Source: Portunus trituberculatus (taxonomy: Eukaryota; Arthropoda; Malacostraca; Decapoda; Portunidae). Taken from it: a stretch of DNA of 64,000 nucleotides. The stretch lies in NCBI RefSeq assembly GCF_017591435.1, contig NC_059285.1:26214813-26278812 (forward strand). Reading direction: 5' to 3'. Shown here one piece after another: positions 47,645 to 58,631 of the stretch. Each line of letters starts with the position of its first letter. Position 1 is the stretch's first letter. The position numbers and the translations under genes are program-made. The notes below the pieces were generated by a model. It was given only the letters and a program-made list of their open reading frames with translations, searched no databases and was not told where the DNA came from.

Positions 47645-47673
47645 CTCTTTTCCCGTATGTTACAATTAGGTAA

Positions 47674-47674
<1 letters not shown>

Positions 47675-47750
<76 letters not shown>
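47675..47750. repeat. AC microsatellite
   Basis: About 38 AC units after C3. Confidence 0.95.
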
Positions 47751-47752
<2 letters not shown>

Positions 47753-47780
47753 CCCTGTAAAACTACAACTAGGTAAATAC
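47751..47780 (+). mobile_element. 30-bp CR1 stub
   Basis: GGCCCTGTAAAACTACAACT and the following AGGTAAATAC are exactly the last 30 bp of subfamily A, with AC runs on both sides. It looks like an extremely truncated insertion. Confidence 0.8.
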
Positions 47781-47789
47781 ACACACACA

Positions 47790-48309
47790 AAATAAAGTGA
47801 TTACACAGAGTGAAATGGTAAAGGCATTAAAGGAAAATGAATATGTGGTGAGAGATATTGCCGAAAAGAAAAAATGCGTGATCATAAAAGGATTGAGGGA
47901 GAAAACTAACAGGAACTGGCAAGATAGGAGGGGTAAAGAAAATGACAGGATTAAGGTTTTACTAAATAAGATCTCAGAAGAGGAAGAGTGCCTATATGCT
48001 GAGGTAGAAGAAAGTGTGAGACTAGGAGCTTTTGAGGAAGGCAAGAGTAGACCATGAAAATTGAAATTAAAGTCTCAGGTGGCAGCTGAGGCCTTGCTGA
48101 GGAGGGCTTGGAAACTTAAGGACTCTGAGGAAATCAAAACTAATTACATAAGAAGAAATATGTCACAGGATGAACGAATGAAAATGAAAGAGCTTGTAAC
48201 TGAAGTGAGAGTGAGGAATGAAGAAAGAACCGAGGAGGAAAAGACCAAGTTTTTTTGGAGGATGAGAAATGGGAGGCTAAAGAAGTGGTGGATAAAACAG
48301 ACGGAATAG
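47790..48309 (+). pseudogene. ORF1 C-terminal half of D3
   Basis: EYVVRDIAEKKKCVII, LYAEVEESVRLGAFEEG, a stop at 48,057 (TGA), LKSQVAAEALLRRAWKL and the basic KKWWIKQTE end. The N-terminal coiled coil is missing through truncation. Confidence 0.78.
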
Positions 48310-48377
48310 ACATTACACTGACAGAAACTTGGAAGAAAGAGACTAGGAATGGAATTCAAGTGACTTACACGAATATA

Positions 48378-50968
48378 GATGGATTTCTGTTTAAGAGCCT
48401 AGAATGTATGGATTACCTAAGAAATAATGAACGGGACATAACGTGTGTGGTGGAAACAAAGCTAAGGACCGAAATAAAGCTAGATTGGTTTGATGTAAAA
48501 TACTACAAAGTATGGAGAAATGTTAGAAAAAATAAAGGAGGTGGTGGTATAATGGTTCTTACTAAGGAAGATCTGATAATGAAGTAGGTGAAATATAGTA
48601 AGGGTAATGAGGAAGTGATAAGTATGCTTATAACAGATGGTAAGAGGGACATTAATATTATAACAGTATACATACCACCCAGAACCAATGCTTGGTAATA
48701 TGAACAGTATCAAATGGTGATGAGAAATACTCTAGACTGAATGAAGCAGGAACTCATCAGTAAGGACAGAATGATGAAAGTCGGGTACTTTAATTGTAAG
48801 GTAATAGTGTGGGAGGACTACGAAGTGGTGAACGGTGGTGAGTGGGCCGAGGAATTGTTAAACGTAGCAACAAATAACTTGATGACACAGTGGGTGAGAT
48901 CACCAACAAGGTGCAGGGGACAAGATGTTGCAGCAAGGTTGGATTTGGTATTTACCATGGGCATCTCCCTAAAAGAGGAAATTTAACATGAATGTCCCTT
49001 GGGGAAAAGCGACCATGATGTCCTAAGCTTTGAGCTGGATACGGAATTAAGCACGGATAAGATTGTGGAACACAGGGAGGAAAAATTAAATTATATTAGG
49101 GCAAATTATAACCATTTAAGAGAGTTCTTTAATGAAATTGACTGGTCCGTGGTATACCAGGAAGGGGATATGCAATTGAAATACGATAAATTTATGGATT
49201 TATATAACTCTGTTGTGAAGAAGTTTGTGCCATATCACAGAAAGAGGACTTTAAATAATAAACAGTGGTTTAATAGAAATTGTGAAGAAGCAAAAAAGAA
49301 CAAAGAAAAGGCATGGAAGAAACTTAAGAAAACAGTGATGTATTATCAAGAGATTTGTACAAAACAGCAAGGAATAGATATGTTCAAGTAAGGAGAACAG
49401 CACAAAAGGAATATGAACAGGGGGTGGTGGAAAACTGTGGTAATGACTCTAAAATGTTTTACAAATTCATAAATGGAAAAATAAATAAAAGGGAGGCAAT
49501 AGAAAAGGTAAAAAATGGGGAAGAAGTATATGAGGATGCTAGAGATATAGCTGAAACATTGAATGACAACTTTTGCAAAGTGTTTACAAAGGAGGAGCAT
49601 TTTATAGGAGAAAGGCCTACGGAAATAAAGCAAATGCAGGACATCATAATTACTAAAGAAGATGTAAGGAAAATTATAAGCAATTTGGATATTAATAAAT
49701 CAATGGGGCCTGATGGCATATCTGGGAGTTTGCTAAAAGAATGTAAGGATCAATTGTTGAGCCTCGTATTTGATATTGTGGAAACCTCCATATGAACAGG
49801 AATAGTCCCAAAAGAGTGGAAAAGAGCATGTTTTTATTCAAGAGTGACTGACATACTACAACATAGAAAGGGATGGGTGGATGCTATCTACCTGGACTTG
49901 AGAAAGGCCTTTGATAAAGTGCCACACAATAGACTGATGTGGAAACTAAAGAAGATTGGAGGAGTAAGTGATAAACTAACAAAATTGATGGAAAATTTCT
50001 TAGTGGGAAGAGAAATGCGAACAGTGGTGAAAGTAAGGAAGTCCGAGTGGAAGTAGGTAACCAGTGGAGTTCCACAAGGGTCAGTGCTTGGTCCCATCAT
50101 ATTTTTTATTTATGTTAATGATATGCCAGTAGGAATTGACAGTTACATGAATATGGTCGCTGACGATACTAAAATTATGAAGAGAGTAAAGAATGTGGAA
50201 GATTGTAACAAGTTACAGGAAGATCTTGATAAAATATATGAGTGGATTAAGAGTCGCAGATGGAATTTAATATAAACAAGAGCCATATTATGAAAATGGA
50301 AAGAAGTAGATACAGACCAAACAGGGATTACAGGGTGGGTGATGAGAAAATTGAAGAGACCAATGAGGAGAAAGACTTAGGAGTAACCGTGCAAAACACT
50401 TTGTCACTGGAGAAACACATTAACAAGATATTTTGGAAAACATATAACATGCTTCAAAATATTGGCCTTGCATTCCACTACTTAGATGAAGGAATGATGA
50501 AGATATTATGCACCTTAATAACACTTCAGTTAGAATATGCAGCTTGCGTCTGGTCACCGCATATGAAGAAAAATGGTAAGAAGGTAGAAAGGGTACAGAG
50601 GCTGGCAAGAAGGATGGTACCAGGACTCAGGGAGTTAGACTATGAGGAAAGACTGAGGAAACTGGGGCTGACCACATTAGAAGAGAGAAGAACAAGGGGA
50701 GACATGATAACTATGTATAAATTGGTGAACAAGATTGACATATTGGACAGAGAGTTGATAAAGGTGACCACAAGTAATCATCTCCGAGGACATGGAAAAA
50801 ATCTAATAAAAGACATCTGTCTAAATGACATGAGAAAATACAGTTTCCCGCATCGTAGTATTGATAAGTGGAATAAACTGATCAGTGATGTCCTTGACGC
50901 AGTGTGTGTCAATCAGATGAAAGAGAGATATGACAGGAGTGGACAAGGAGACAGGACACAAATAGGTA
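48378..50968 (+). pseudogene. ORF2 of D3
   Basis: NIDGFLFKSL begins the endonuclease. GDFNCKE has become GYFNCKV, losing the catalytic Asp. Stops at 48,586, 48,697, 48,740 and 48,986. RT begins GPDGISGSLL, but about 200 bp between EWKRA and CFYSRVTD are deleted near 49,828, so VPIYK, PVSLTS and GFRKGRSC are absent. RKAFDKVPH remains and the catalytic box reads VADDTK. The CR1 tail is well preserved to SGQGDRTQ. Confidence 0.87.
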
Positions 50969-50982
50969 AATACACACACACA

Positions 50983-52727
50983 AACTTTTCTACAAGTTTA
51001 TAAATGGCAAAACAAAGAATAAGGAAACAATTGAAAAAATAGTTAAAGAAGGGAAGACATACCAAACAGAGAAAGAAATGTGTGAAATAGTGAATGAGAG
51101 CTTCAAAACAGTATTCACTGAAGATGACTTCACAGAACCTAATAGCACATTAAATTGCTTAGGATTACAGAAAATTGCAGTTCTTAAAGAAAATACTGGA
51201 AGATTACTGGACAAGGTGGAAGTCAGGAAAGCAATGGGACCAGATGGTGTATCAGGCTGGGTGTTAAAAGAATGTAAAGAGCAATTAGTGGATCCAATTT
51301 GGGAAATAATTAAAAGTTCAATAAATGAAGGGAAAGTTCCACTAGAGTGGAAGAGAGCCAATGTAATACCGATATTTAAAGGAGGAAAGGCAACTTAATC
51401 ACTAAACTACAGACCAGTGTCACTTACAAGTGTCGTAGGGAAGTTATGTGAAATAATTATCAAAGAAAAATGGTTAAAATTTCTAGAAGAGGAGCAAGTT
51501 ATATCAAACAGACAATTTGGGTTCAGGACAGGGTGGTCATGTGTATCAAACTTATTAAGCTTCTACTCCAGGGTTATTGCAGGACTTGAAAGCAGAGATG
51601 GATGGGTAGACACAGTATACCCGGACATTAAAAAGGCATTTGATAAAGTCCCTCATGAAAGACTTCTTTGGAAACTAAAGAACATGTTAGGACTGCGTGG
51701 AACGTTGCTCGAATGGACAAGAGATTATTTGAAGGATAGAGGAATGAGATCTCTGATCAGAGATACATACTCGTCTTGGAGTAAAGTAACCAGCAGGGTG
51801 CCACAAGGGTCAGTGTTAGCCCCCATTATGTTTCAAGTTTATGTAAACGATATTCACATAGGAGTAAACAACTATATGAATTTATTCGTTGATGATGCAA
51901 AGTTGCTAAAAGTTATCAAAACCATAGAGGACTGTATACTGTTACAGGAAGATTTAGATAAGATCTATGAATGGAGCAAGAACTGGAAATTGGAGTTTAA
52001 TGCCAAGAAATGTCACATAATGGAACTAGGAAAAAGTAAGAAAAGACCAGTATGGAACTATTTGATGGCAGAGGAGCAAATAACGAAGACTAAAGAGGAA
52101 AAAGATCTTGGGGTGATCATACAAGAAAATCTGAGCCCTGATAAACACATAAATAAGATATTTGGACTATCATATAGGATGTTGACTAATATAAGAGTGG
52201 CATTTCATTACATGGAAAAAGATATGATGAAAAAAATCATCACAAGCATGATTTGCCCAAGGCTGGAATATGCAGCAATGGTATGGTCTCTGAGTTCTAA
52301 AAAAGATATGAGAAAACTGGAAAGGATACAGGAGATTGCTACAAAGATGGTGTCGGAATTAAAGGACCTCACATATGAAGAACGACTGAAGGAAATGGGA
52401 TTGCCAACCTTACAAGATAGAAGAGAACAATGTATAAAATAGTAAATGATATTGAAAAGATAGACAAAGAAGAGTTGGTGCTGTTGGCAGAAGAGGATGG
52501 AAGGACAAGAGGACATGAAGAGAAGATCAGGATGAGGCAGTTTGTGAAGGATGTTGGAAAATATAGTTTTCCACACAGAACGGTGGAAAAACGGAATGCA
52601 TTGGATAATGGAATTGTTGCAGCACATAGTGTGCATAACTTTAAAGAAAAATTAAATAAATGGAGATATGGAGACAGGACACTATGAGCCCCGCTCGAAC
52701 CATGTACAATACAACTAGGTAAATACA
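50983..52727 (+). mobile_element. CR1-like LINE copy E2, 5'-truncated
   Basis: The best E-type copy. It begins in the linker (KLFYKFINGKTKNKETIEK). RT: GPDGVSGWVLKEC, VIPIFKGG, RPVSLTSVVGK, GFRTGWSC (usual KGRSC altered), KKAFDKVPH, RVPQGSVLAP and FVDDAKLL with both Asp. The tail has RLEYAAMVW and LPTLQDRREQ, then a shift near 52,430, and it ends YGDRTL with a stop near 52,687. A stop at 51,398 also breaks it. 3' end ACAACTAGGTAAATACACAC. Confidence 0.9.
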
Positions 52728-52733
52728 CACACA

Positions 52734-53351
52734 TACTCCAGAAAGACACATAAATGGATTATTTGCTTCAACATACAGGACACTAACTATCATCAGGATG
52801 GCATTTTATTACATGGACAAGAGTATGATGAAAAAGATTATCACTTCTATGATAAGACCTAGAGTAGAATATGCAGCAGTGGTGTGGTCACCATACAAGC
52901 AGAAAGACATCAAGAGAATAGAAAAAATCCAAAGGACCACTATAAAGATGGTGCCTGAAATAAAGGATCTTCCCTATGAATAATGACTAATGGAAATGGA
53001 ATTACCATCTCTGAAGGATAGACGGGAAAGATGAGATCTATTAACAATGTATAAGTTGGTAAACCATATGGGAAAGATAGATAGACAAGACCTGGTATCA
53101 CTGACAGAGGATAAAGGTAGGTGAACAAGAAGACACTGCAAGATGATCATGAAATGTCAGTGTTTGAGAAATGTTAAAAAGTTTAGTTTTCCACACAGGA
53201 CAGTGGTGGATATTTGGAATGTATTGAGTGAAGAGATTGTAGCAGCAGAAAGTGTGCACAAATTTAAGGAAAAGTTGGATAAATACAGACATGGAGCCAG
53301 GTCACTATAGGCCCTGCTCAAACCCTGTAATATAGAACTAGGTAAATACAC
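52734..53351 (+). mobile_element. CR1-like LINE copy E3, 3' fragment
   Basis: A diverged E-type C-terminal domain: MAFYYMDKSMMKKIITSMI, RVEYAAVVWSPYKQKD, KMVPEIKDLPYE, then a stop, KFSFPHRTVVDIWN and FKEKLDKYRHG. The 3' end AGAACTAGGTAAATACACTCACACAC shows the same 14-bp unit. Older than its neighbours by the number of stops. Confidence 0.85.
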
Positions 53352-53359
53352 TCACACAC

Positions 53360-53600
53360 TACATAGCTTTGGAAAAATTCTTGAGGAACAACAAAGGAAA
53401 ATTGCAGTCATCAAAGTGATTATAGAAAATGAAATTTCAGTTAGGGATATAATTAATGAAATGTAAGAAAAAAATTCATTATTAATACCAAAGAAGAGAA
53501 AATTCTTAACAAGACAATAGAGGGAAGAGAGGAGATAAATAGTGACTCAAGTAGTGGTGAACCTGCTGTAAAAGGGGAAAAATTAAATAGTAAATAAAAC
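53360..53600 (+). mobile_element. Degenerate CR1 ORF1 remnant
   Basis: FGKILEEQQRKIAVIKVIIE and ISVRDIINEM align by eye with the VKALKENEYVVRDIAEKK segment of D-type ORF1. Stops follow at once. It begins right after the tail of E3. The following 170 bp to 53,772 show nothing recognisable. Confidence 0.5.
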
Positions 53601-53766
53601 TAAAAATGTTCATAGAATAAATAAGTACACAAAGAACAGATGAAGACTCATTAAAATATTTGATGACAAAGAAATAAATCTGCTTTAGGAAGCTGACCAG
53701 AACAAATGAATGGAAAAAAACTGAATAAGAAAAGACCTAAAACAAATAAGGAAGAGGTGCATTAAT

Positions 53767-53936
<170 letters not shown>

Positions 53937-54052
53937 TAAAATTTTCAATACTACACCTTTCTTACTTCATGAATTAAACACATGAAATTTTGTGTAATGT
54001 ATATTAATTTCACTAAGTTTTCCTTATTAAATGATAGGATTTTATCTTCCAG

Positions 54053-54239
54053 CTTGGATTTCTGAGACAACGCGGAGATGGCACCACTTCCCTCAGTTTT
54101 CTAACGGGTTGTGAGGGTGGTGGAGATGCTGGTTCCAAGGACAAGCCTGTGAGTCTTGGTCTTTTGACAGGAAAACTTACCCAGGGTTCAGCTACCCTCC
54201 ACAACTACCGAGAGGACAAGAGGAGTATGGCTAAACCTA
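54053..54239 (+). CDS. Internal exon of an unidentified host gene (exon ii)
   Basis: 187 bp with acceptor TTTTATCTTCCAG and donor CCTA|GTGAGT. It is open in one frame: 62 codons plus one base, starting LGFLRQRGDGTTSLSFLTG, then a Gly-rich GGGDAGSKDK stretch and LLTGKLTQGSATLHNYREDK. Entry phase 0 matches the exit phase of the exon at 25,993. The GC content and balanced composition differ from the AT-rich surroundings. I do not recognise the family. Confidence 0.7.
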
Positions 54240-54864
54240 GTGAGTAGTATACTTGAGATTCTGAGTATTATGTATGACTTGTTGAGAAGGTAGAATATAA
54301 ATGTACATGAATTGAGGTTCTGTGTGGGAAATTTTTAAATGATATTAAAAACTGCTCTTGCCAAAAAAATAATTGACAACTTCCTTTTGCATATATGTCA
54401 GATACTTAATCAGTTAATCTGTGTGTTGAAAAACATGTGAGTGGCTAACCTAAGTTCTTATAAACACTATCTTGAATTTTTTTGCTATTCAAGTTTTGTA
54501 ATCTTCAAATTTGCACCTAGTTTTAAGTTCTTACAATGCAGAGTTTTGCACTACTTTGGCATGTATCAATCATATCTACTTTCTGTCAGTGTTATACATG
54601 CTAGCTCAAGAGTCCAATGAGATCTCCAGTAAAATCTTCCATATCTGTAACTCTGATAATGTCATACTCACTGATGAGTAACATTTTGGCCTCATAAAGC
54701 AGCAAATCCAAAGCTTCTGCTACACTTTCTCATATGTTGCACAGAGCTCATTGCCTCTCATTTCTGCCTCCACTCATGCTTACCTCGTCACTCCGGGCAA
54801 TAGAAAACAGCTTCTAGCACTATATCTGGTTTGGGAGGTAGTCAGGAGATACCTGGCTCAGAGG

Positions 54865-54937
<73 letters not shown>

Positions 54938-55389
54938 AAAAGAAAGAAAGTGATTTTTCATACTAGGTACATACATTATGAATAAACCCCACACAAATTT
55001 TAGGGATGAATTATAGTATACCTGCTCGAGGTCATTTTTCTGAAGATGACAAATGACAGAAAATATTAATTTTTTGGTAAATTAATCTATTGGTTCCACA
55101 GAAAAAAGATAAAATGAAATTATTGCAAGCAGGGTGCATCGATATTTATTCTGGTGTAAGGGAATAATGCACCTTTGTGATAATGATGAAAGTCAAGTAA
55201 GCTATTGTATCATATGATCTATATTCTGAAAGATCTCTTACAGTATCTGAGTAAAAAGCCACATATCATATGAGCAGGATGCAGTCAGAATGCAGTATGG
55301 ATATATCATGAGTGCTACAAGGACACAAAATAGTGTCCATGTTGAAGGAGTTAACTGTAGCAATATTGATAAAGTGCCAACATTCCAAT
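54240..55389. other. Intron-like DNA without recognised genes
   Basis: Begins with the GTGAGT donor. AT-rich. A CT microsatellite lies at 54,870-54,934. I see no further exon or repeat match. Confidence 0.5.
54870..54934. repeat. CT microsatellite
   Basis: About 32 CT units, followed by A/G-rich sequence. Confidence 0.95.
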
Positions 55390-55960
55390 GTTAAGTCTAT
55401 AGTTTTCTTGATATCAAAATTGTGTTAAAATTATAAAATCAAATTTTAATTTTACATGATCATTTTTGTTCTTATTTAGGGCAGATTCCTCATATTTGTC
55501 CTGGGTTCTGGCTTCCTGGTAAACATTAGGTCAAGCATTGAAGAATTTTCTTCCCCTCAGTGTCTTGTGTCTTCATATACCCACTGGTCTAAAATATTCA
55601 CTGTTGTTAATTGCATTGTTTCTTTACTCCACAAATCTGCACCTTCTCCTAGGTCCACCTCCTCCCAATTTTCTTTCTTGCAATTAAAGTTACTTATAAA
55701 CAACATTTTGTTTTATTTATTATTATTTTTTTTTTTTGCATATTATTCTAGCATTTCCAAACTTCTTATCTTCTTATGTTCATTTGTTTTTCATGTATTT
55801 GAACACTGCTTTCTCATTTTTGCCTCAGTTAAGGAAACAACTCCTCTAATCCATGGTACCTCATATAATTTTCTTTCATAATTCACTTTCCAAGCTTCTC
55901 TTTCATTTGCTACTCACCTTGGTCTTTCCCTCTTCATCTTTCTGAGAACCTCAAATTTGG
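55390..55960 (-). mobile_element. Old CR1-like endonuclease remnant
   Basis: On the minus strand, pieces of the endonuclease are still readable: VVSLTEAKM, SNFNCKKENWEEVDLGEGAD, NILDQWVYEDTRH, LDLMFTRKPEP and NDHVKLKF. These correspond to LTETK, GDFNCKEV-W, TQWVKEDTRF, LDLVF and SDHAVL of the younger copies. Many stops and shifts; the Gly and Asp of GDFN are changed. The orientation is opposite to the chain in the preceding intron. Confidence 0.65.
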
Positions 55961-56439
55961 AAGTAAATTTCAAGTATAAAGGCAAATGCAGACAATTTGC
56001 ATGTCTCACAAAATGCTTTAACCTTTTTTTCATGTTTGAATGGATTTCAATATAGGATATGACTGTAATCTGCTAATGTAATGAGAATGGAAGGCTAACA
56101 ATCCTGCTCCCTCACAAAATGTGTGTCTGCATGTGTCTTTTACATGTGTGTGTGTATGTGTGTCTTTCTTTATTCTTTATATACTCTATATTTATTCTCT
56201 TTATTAATGTTATTGTAACATTGGAAATGAGCTATGCTTTTACTATCCCTTTTACTTATACATTTGGGCCTCAACATGGTGTAAAACCTTTCCTACATAC
56301 ATTTCTAATGAAAGTTAAATCTGTCATTTTCTCATGACAGCAGTAATTTGTGAGGGCTGCTTTTGACATAGATACTTAAGGCCCACCTTTTTTCTCCCCC
56401 TCCATATACATCTCTCCTATTTACATAACCACTCCCTAA

Positions 56440-56442
<3 letters not shown>
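55961..56442. other. No feature recognised
   Basis: AT-rich, with a short TGTG/ATGTGTGT patch at 56,119-56,165. Nothing else is supported. Confidence 0.5.

Positions 56443-56525
<83 letters not shown>
56443..56525. repeat. CT microsatellite
   Basis: About 41 CT units directly before a Tigger-like end. Confidence 0.95.
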
Positions 56526-56529
<4 letters not shown>

Positions 56530-56530
56530 A

Positions 56531-57162
56531 CACTTGACCCTTGTTTATCCGGACCTTATTTATCCAGATTTTGGTTTATCCAGACAATTTCCAGATAATA
56601 ATTTAATAATGAATCCAGACGGCAAAAAAAATTCATTCAAACAGCCCGTGCCTTGTGCACTTCCAGAAATGACTAACAGATGGCGGCGGTGCTGTGGCAA
56701 ACAGTTGTAAACAAGTCCAGCCAATGCTAGTGAACACTGTGTATTGTCTGATATCAGTGAACAAGTTTGTGCATTTTTCAGTAGCTTAGAACTTATGTCT
56801 TCCAAGAGTGTTAGACATAAGTGAGCGGCCCTAGCTGTGCCTTAAAATTTGGAATTAAAAATAAAATTAGAGGAAGGAGCTATTGTTATGAGTGTTTTTG
56901 AGAAATGTGGTATAGCCAAGCAAACTGTGTCAGATACCAGTATATCAAAAGATAAACTGGTAGAATATTTTGCCAAATATTGTGTTGATGCATCATCAAG
57001 TAAAAGCAGTAAAGGTGCACCAAGAAAAAATGTAAGGAGTGGAAAAGATGTTGCATTAGATGCCACCATATGAAGTCTGTGTAGCAGCAATGTGTGGAGA
57101 TCAGTGCCCATGGCATTGAAATTCTTGCAGCAGCCAGGAAGCTAGCACAGAAATTGATGTAT
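56531..57162 (+). mobile_element. Tigger/pogo-like element, 5' part
   Basis: TA|CACTTGACCCTTGTTTATCC begins the terminal repeat, with TTTATCCAGA motifs repeated inside. The matching right end is not found before D4, so it is truncated or joined to another element. It contains the N-terminal DNA-binding part of a transposase. The region 57,163-57,294 after it is unassigned. Confidence 0.65.
56849..57160 (+). pseudogene. Tigger/pogo transposase N-terminal fragment
   Basis: LEEGAIVMSVFEKCGIAKQT and VSDTSISKDKLVEYFAKYC fit a CENP-B/pogo-type helix-turn-helix (EG..-..-A..-GI.K.TVSD). After a one-base shift near 57,065 the frame continues QQCVEISAHGIEILAAARKL, as in the second HTH domain. No ATG is in frame upstream (TAA at 56,843) and no DDE core is present. 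Confidence 0.65.
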
Positions 57163-57327
57163 AGGTTCCTCTTGTTTTATGGTAGGGGCACGATCTTGAA
57201 AACCAAATCAAATAATGAATGATCATATAGCAAGTTTAAGCTTTAATAGGAATTAATTTAATGGGGAGAGTAATATTGGCCTAACTTGTACTGAGAGATC
57301 GAGAAAACTTTTCCGACGATAACAATC

Positions 57328-58282
57328 ATGGCGTCCATGCCTCAACAACCCCGGGACTTTGAAGGGTTCGTGACTACTCCAAGAGGACTGGAGAAATTAG
57401 ATATGGATGCAAGAATTCAGGCATTAGAAAGTAAGTTTTTAAACATTTTATCCATAGAAGAAAAACTGGATAGAGTCATAGCGGAGAACGATTCCTTCAA
57501 AAAATAGATCTATTTGTTAACGATAGAGAACAAAGAGCTATTGAGGGAAAAAGTAGAAATGGAGAAAGAAAACCAACAACTAAGGAAACAATGTGAAGAG
57601 ATGAAGGCTAAACTCCTAGAAATGGAGAAGAAAATATCCGAAGGGGACTTGAGGAAGGAGGAATGCCTTAACCTAATTGATGCCAGGATGAAAGAAGTGA
57701 ACCATGAACATCAGTAGGTACAAAGGTCCTTTAGGGAGATGGTGAAAAAGCAGGAAGAGGAAAATAAAGTGATTATGCAGAGTGAAATGGTAAAGGCACT
57801 AAAGGAAAATGAGTATGTGGTGAGAGATATTGCTGAAAAGAAAAAATGTGTGATCATAACAGGATTGAGGGAGGAACCTAACAGGAACTGGCAGGATAGG
57901 AGGGATAAGGAAAATGACAGGATTAAGTCTTTACTGAATAAGATCTCAGTAGAGGAAGAGGGCCTATATGCTGAGGTAGAAGAAAGTGTGAGATTAGGAG
58001 CTTTTGAGGAAGGCAAGAATAGACCATTAAAATTTAAAATTAAAGTCTCAGGTGGCAGCTGAGGCCTTGCTGAGGAAAGCTTGGAAACTTAAGGACTCTG
58101 AGGAAATCAAAACAATTTACATAAGAAGAAATATGTCACAGGATGAACGAATGAAAATGAAAGAGCTTGTAACTGAAGTGAGAGACAGGAATGATGAAAG
58201 AACAGAGGAGGAAAAGACCAATTTTTTTTGGAGGATGAGAAATGGGAGGCTGAAGAAGTGGTGGATAAAACAGACAGAATAG
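57328..58282 (+). pseudogene. ORF1 of D4
   Basis: MASMPQQPRDFEGFVTT begins the protein, very like D2. Nonsense codons at 57,505 (TAG for GAG) and 57,715, and a frameshift near 58,048. Coiled coil and LKSQ/AAEALLRKAWKL blocks are recognisable; basic KKWWIKQTE end. Confidence 0.8.
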
Positions 58283-58333
58283 ACATTACATGGAAGAAAG
58301 AAACTAGGAATGGAATACAAGTGACTTACATGA

Positions 58334-58630
58334 ATATAGATGGATTTCTGTCTAAGAGGCTAGAATGTATAGATTACCTAAGAAATAATGAATTGGACAT
58401 AATGTGTGTAATGGAAACAAAGCTAAGACCCGAAATAAAGCAAAATTGGTTTGTTGTAAAACACTACAAAGTATGGAGAAATGATAGAAAAAATAAAGGA
58501 GGTGGTTGTATAATGGTTCTTACTAAGGAAGATCTGATAGTGAAGGAGGTGAACTATAGTAAGAGAAATGAGGAAGTGATAAGTATGCTTATAACAGATG
58601 GTAAGAGGGACATTAATATTATAACAGTAT
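58334..58630 (+). pseudogene. ORF2 start of D4, cut by the MITE
   Basis: MNIDGFLSKRLECIDYLRNN and MCVMETKLR (catalytic Glu) start the endonuclease; it is interrupted at INIITVY, before GDFN. The C-terminal remnant after the MITE (59,303-59,530) reads LDRELIKVTTSNHLRGH to QGDRTQRA. Confidence 0.8.
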
Positions 58631-58631
58631 A

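Larger units (their letters stand above)
43687..47674 (+). mobile_element. CR1-like LINE copy C3, full-length, plus strand
   Basis: Third C copy, inverted relative to C1 and C2. Its 5' end starts 26 bp further in (CGCTGAGCTCCAGAGC). The 5' UTR block at 43,739-43,787 is complementary over about 45 nt, with small gaps, to 47,617-47,663 at the 3' end. Both ends abut AC runs. Confidence 0.92.
47790..50972 (+). mobile_element. CR1-like LINE copy D3, 5'-truncated in ORF1
   Basis: Begins within ORF1 (NKVITQSEMVKALKENEYVVRD) next to a short AC run. It then holds ORF2 with an internal deletion and a 3' end that lost about 30 bp of UTR (ACAGGACAC directly joined to AAATAGGTAAATAC). Confidence 0.9.

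Noticed and set aside
54053..54239. Assigning a name to the host gene from the two exon peptides
   Set aside because: About 100 residues without a motif I can place with confidence; a name would be a guess.
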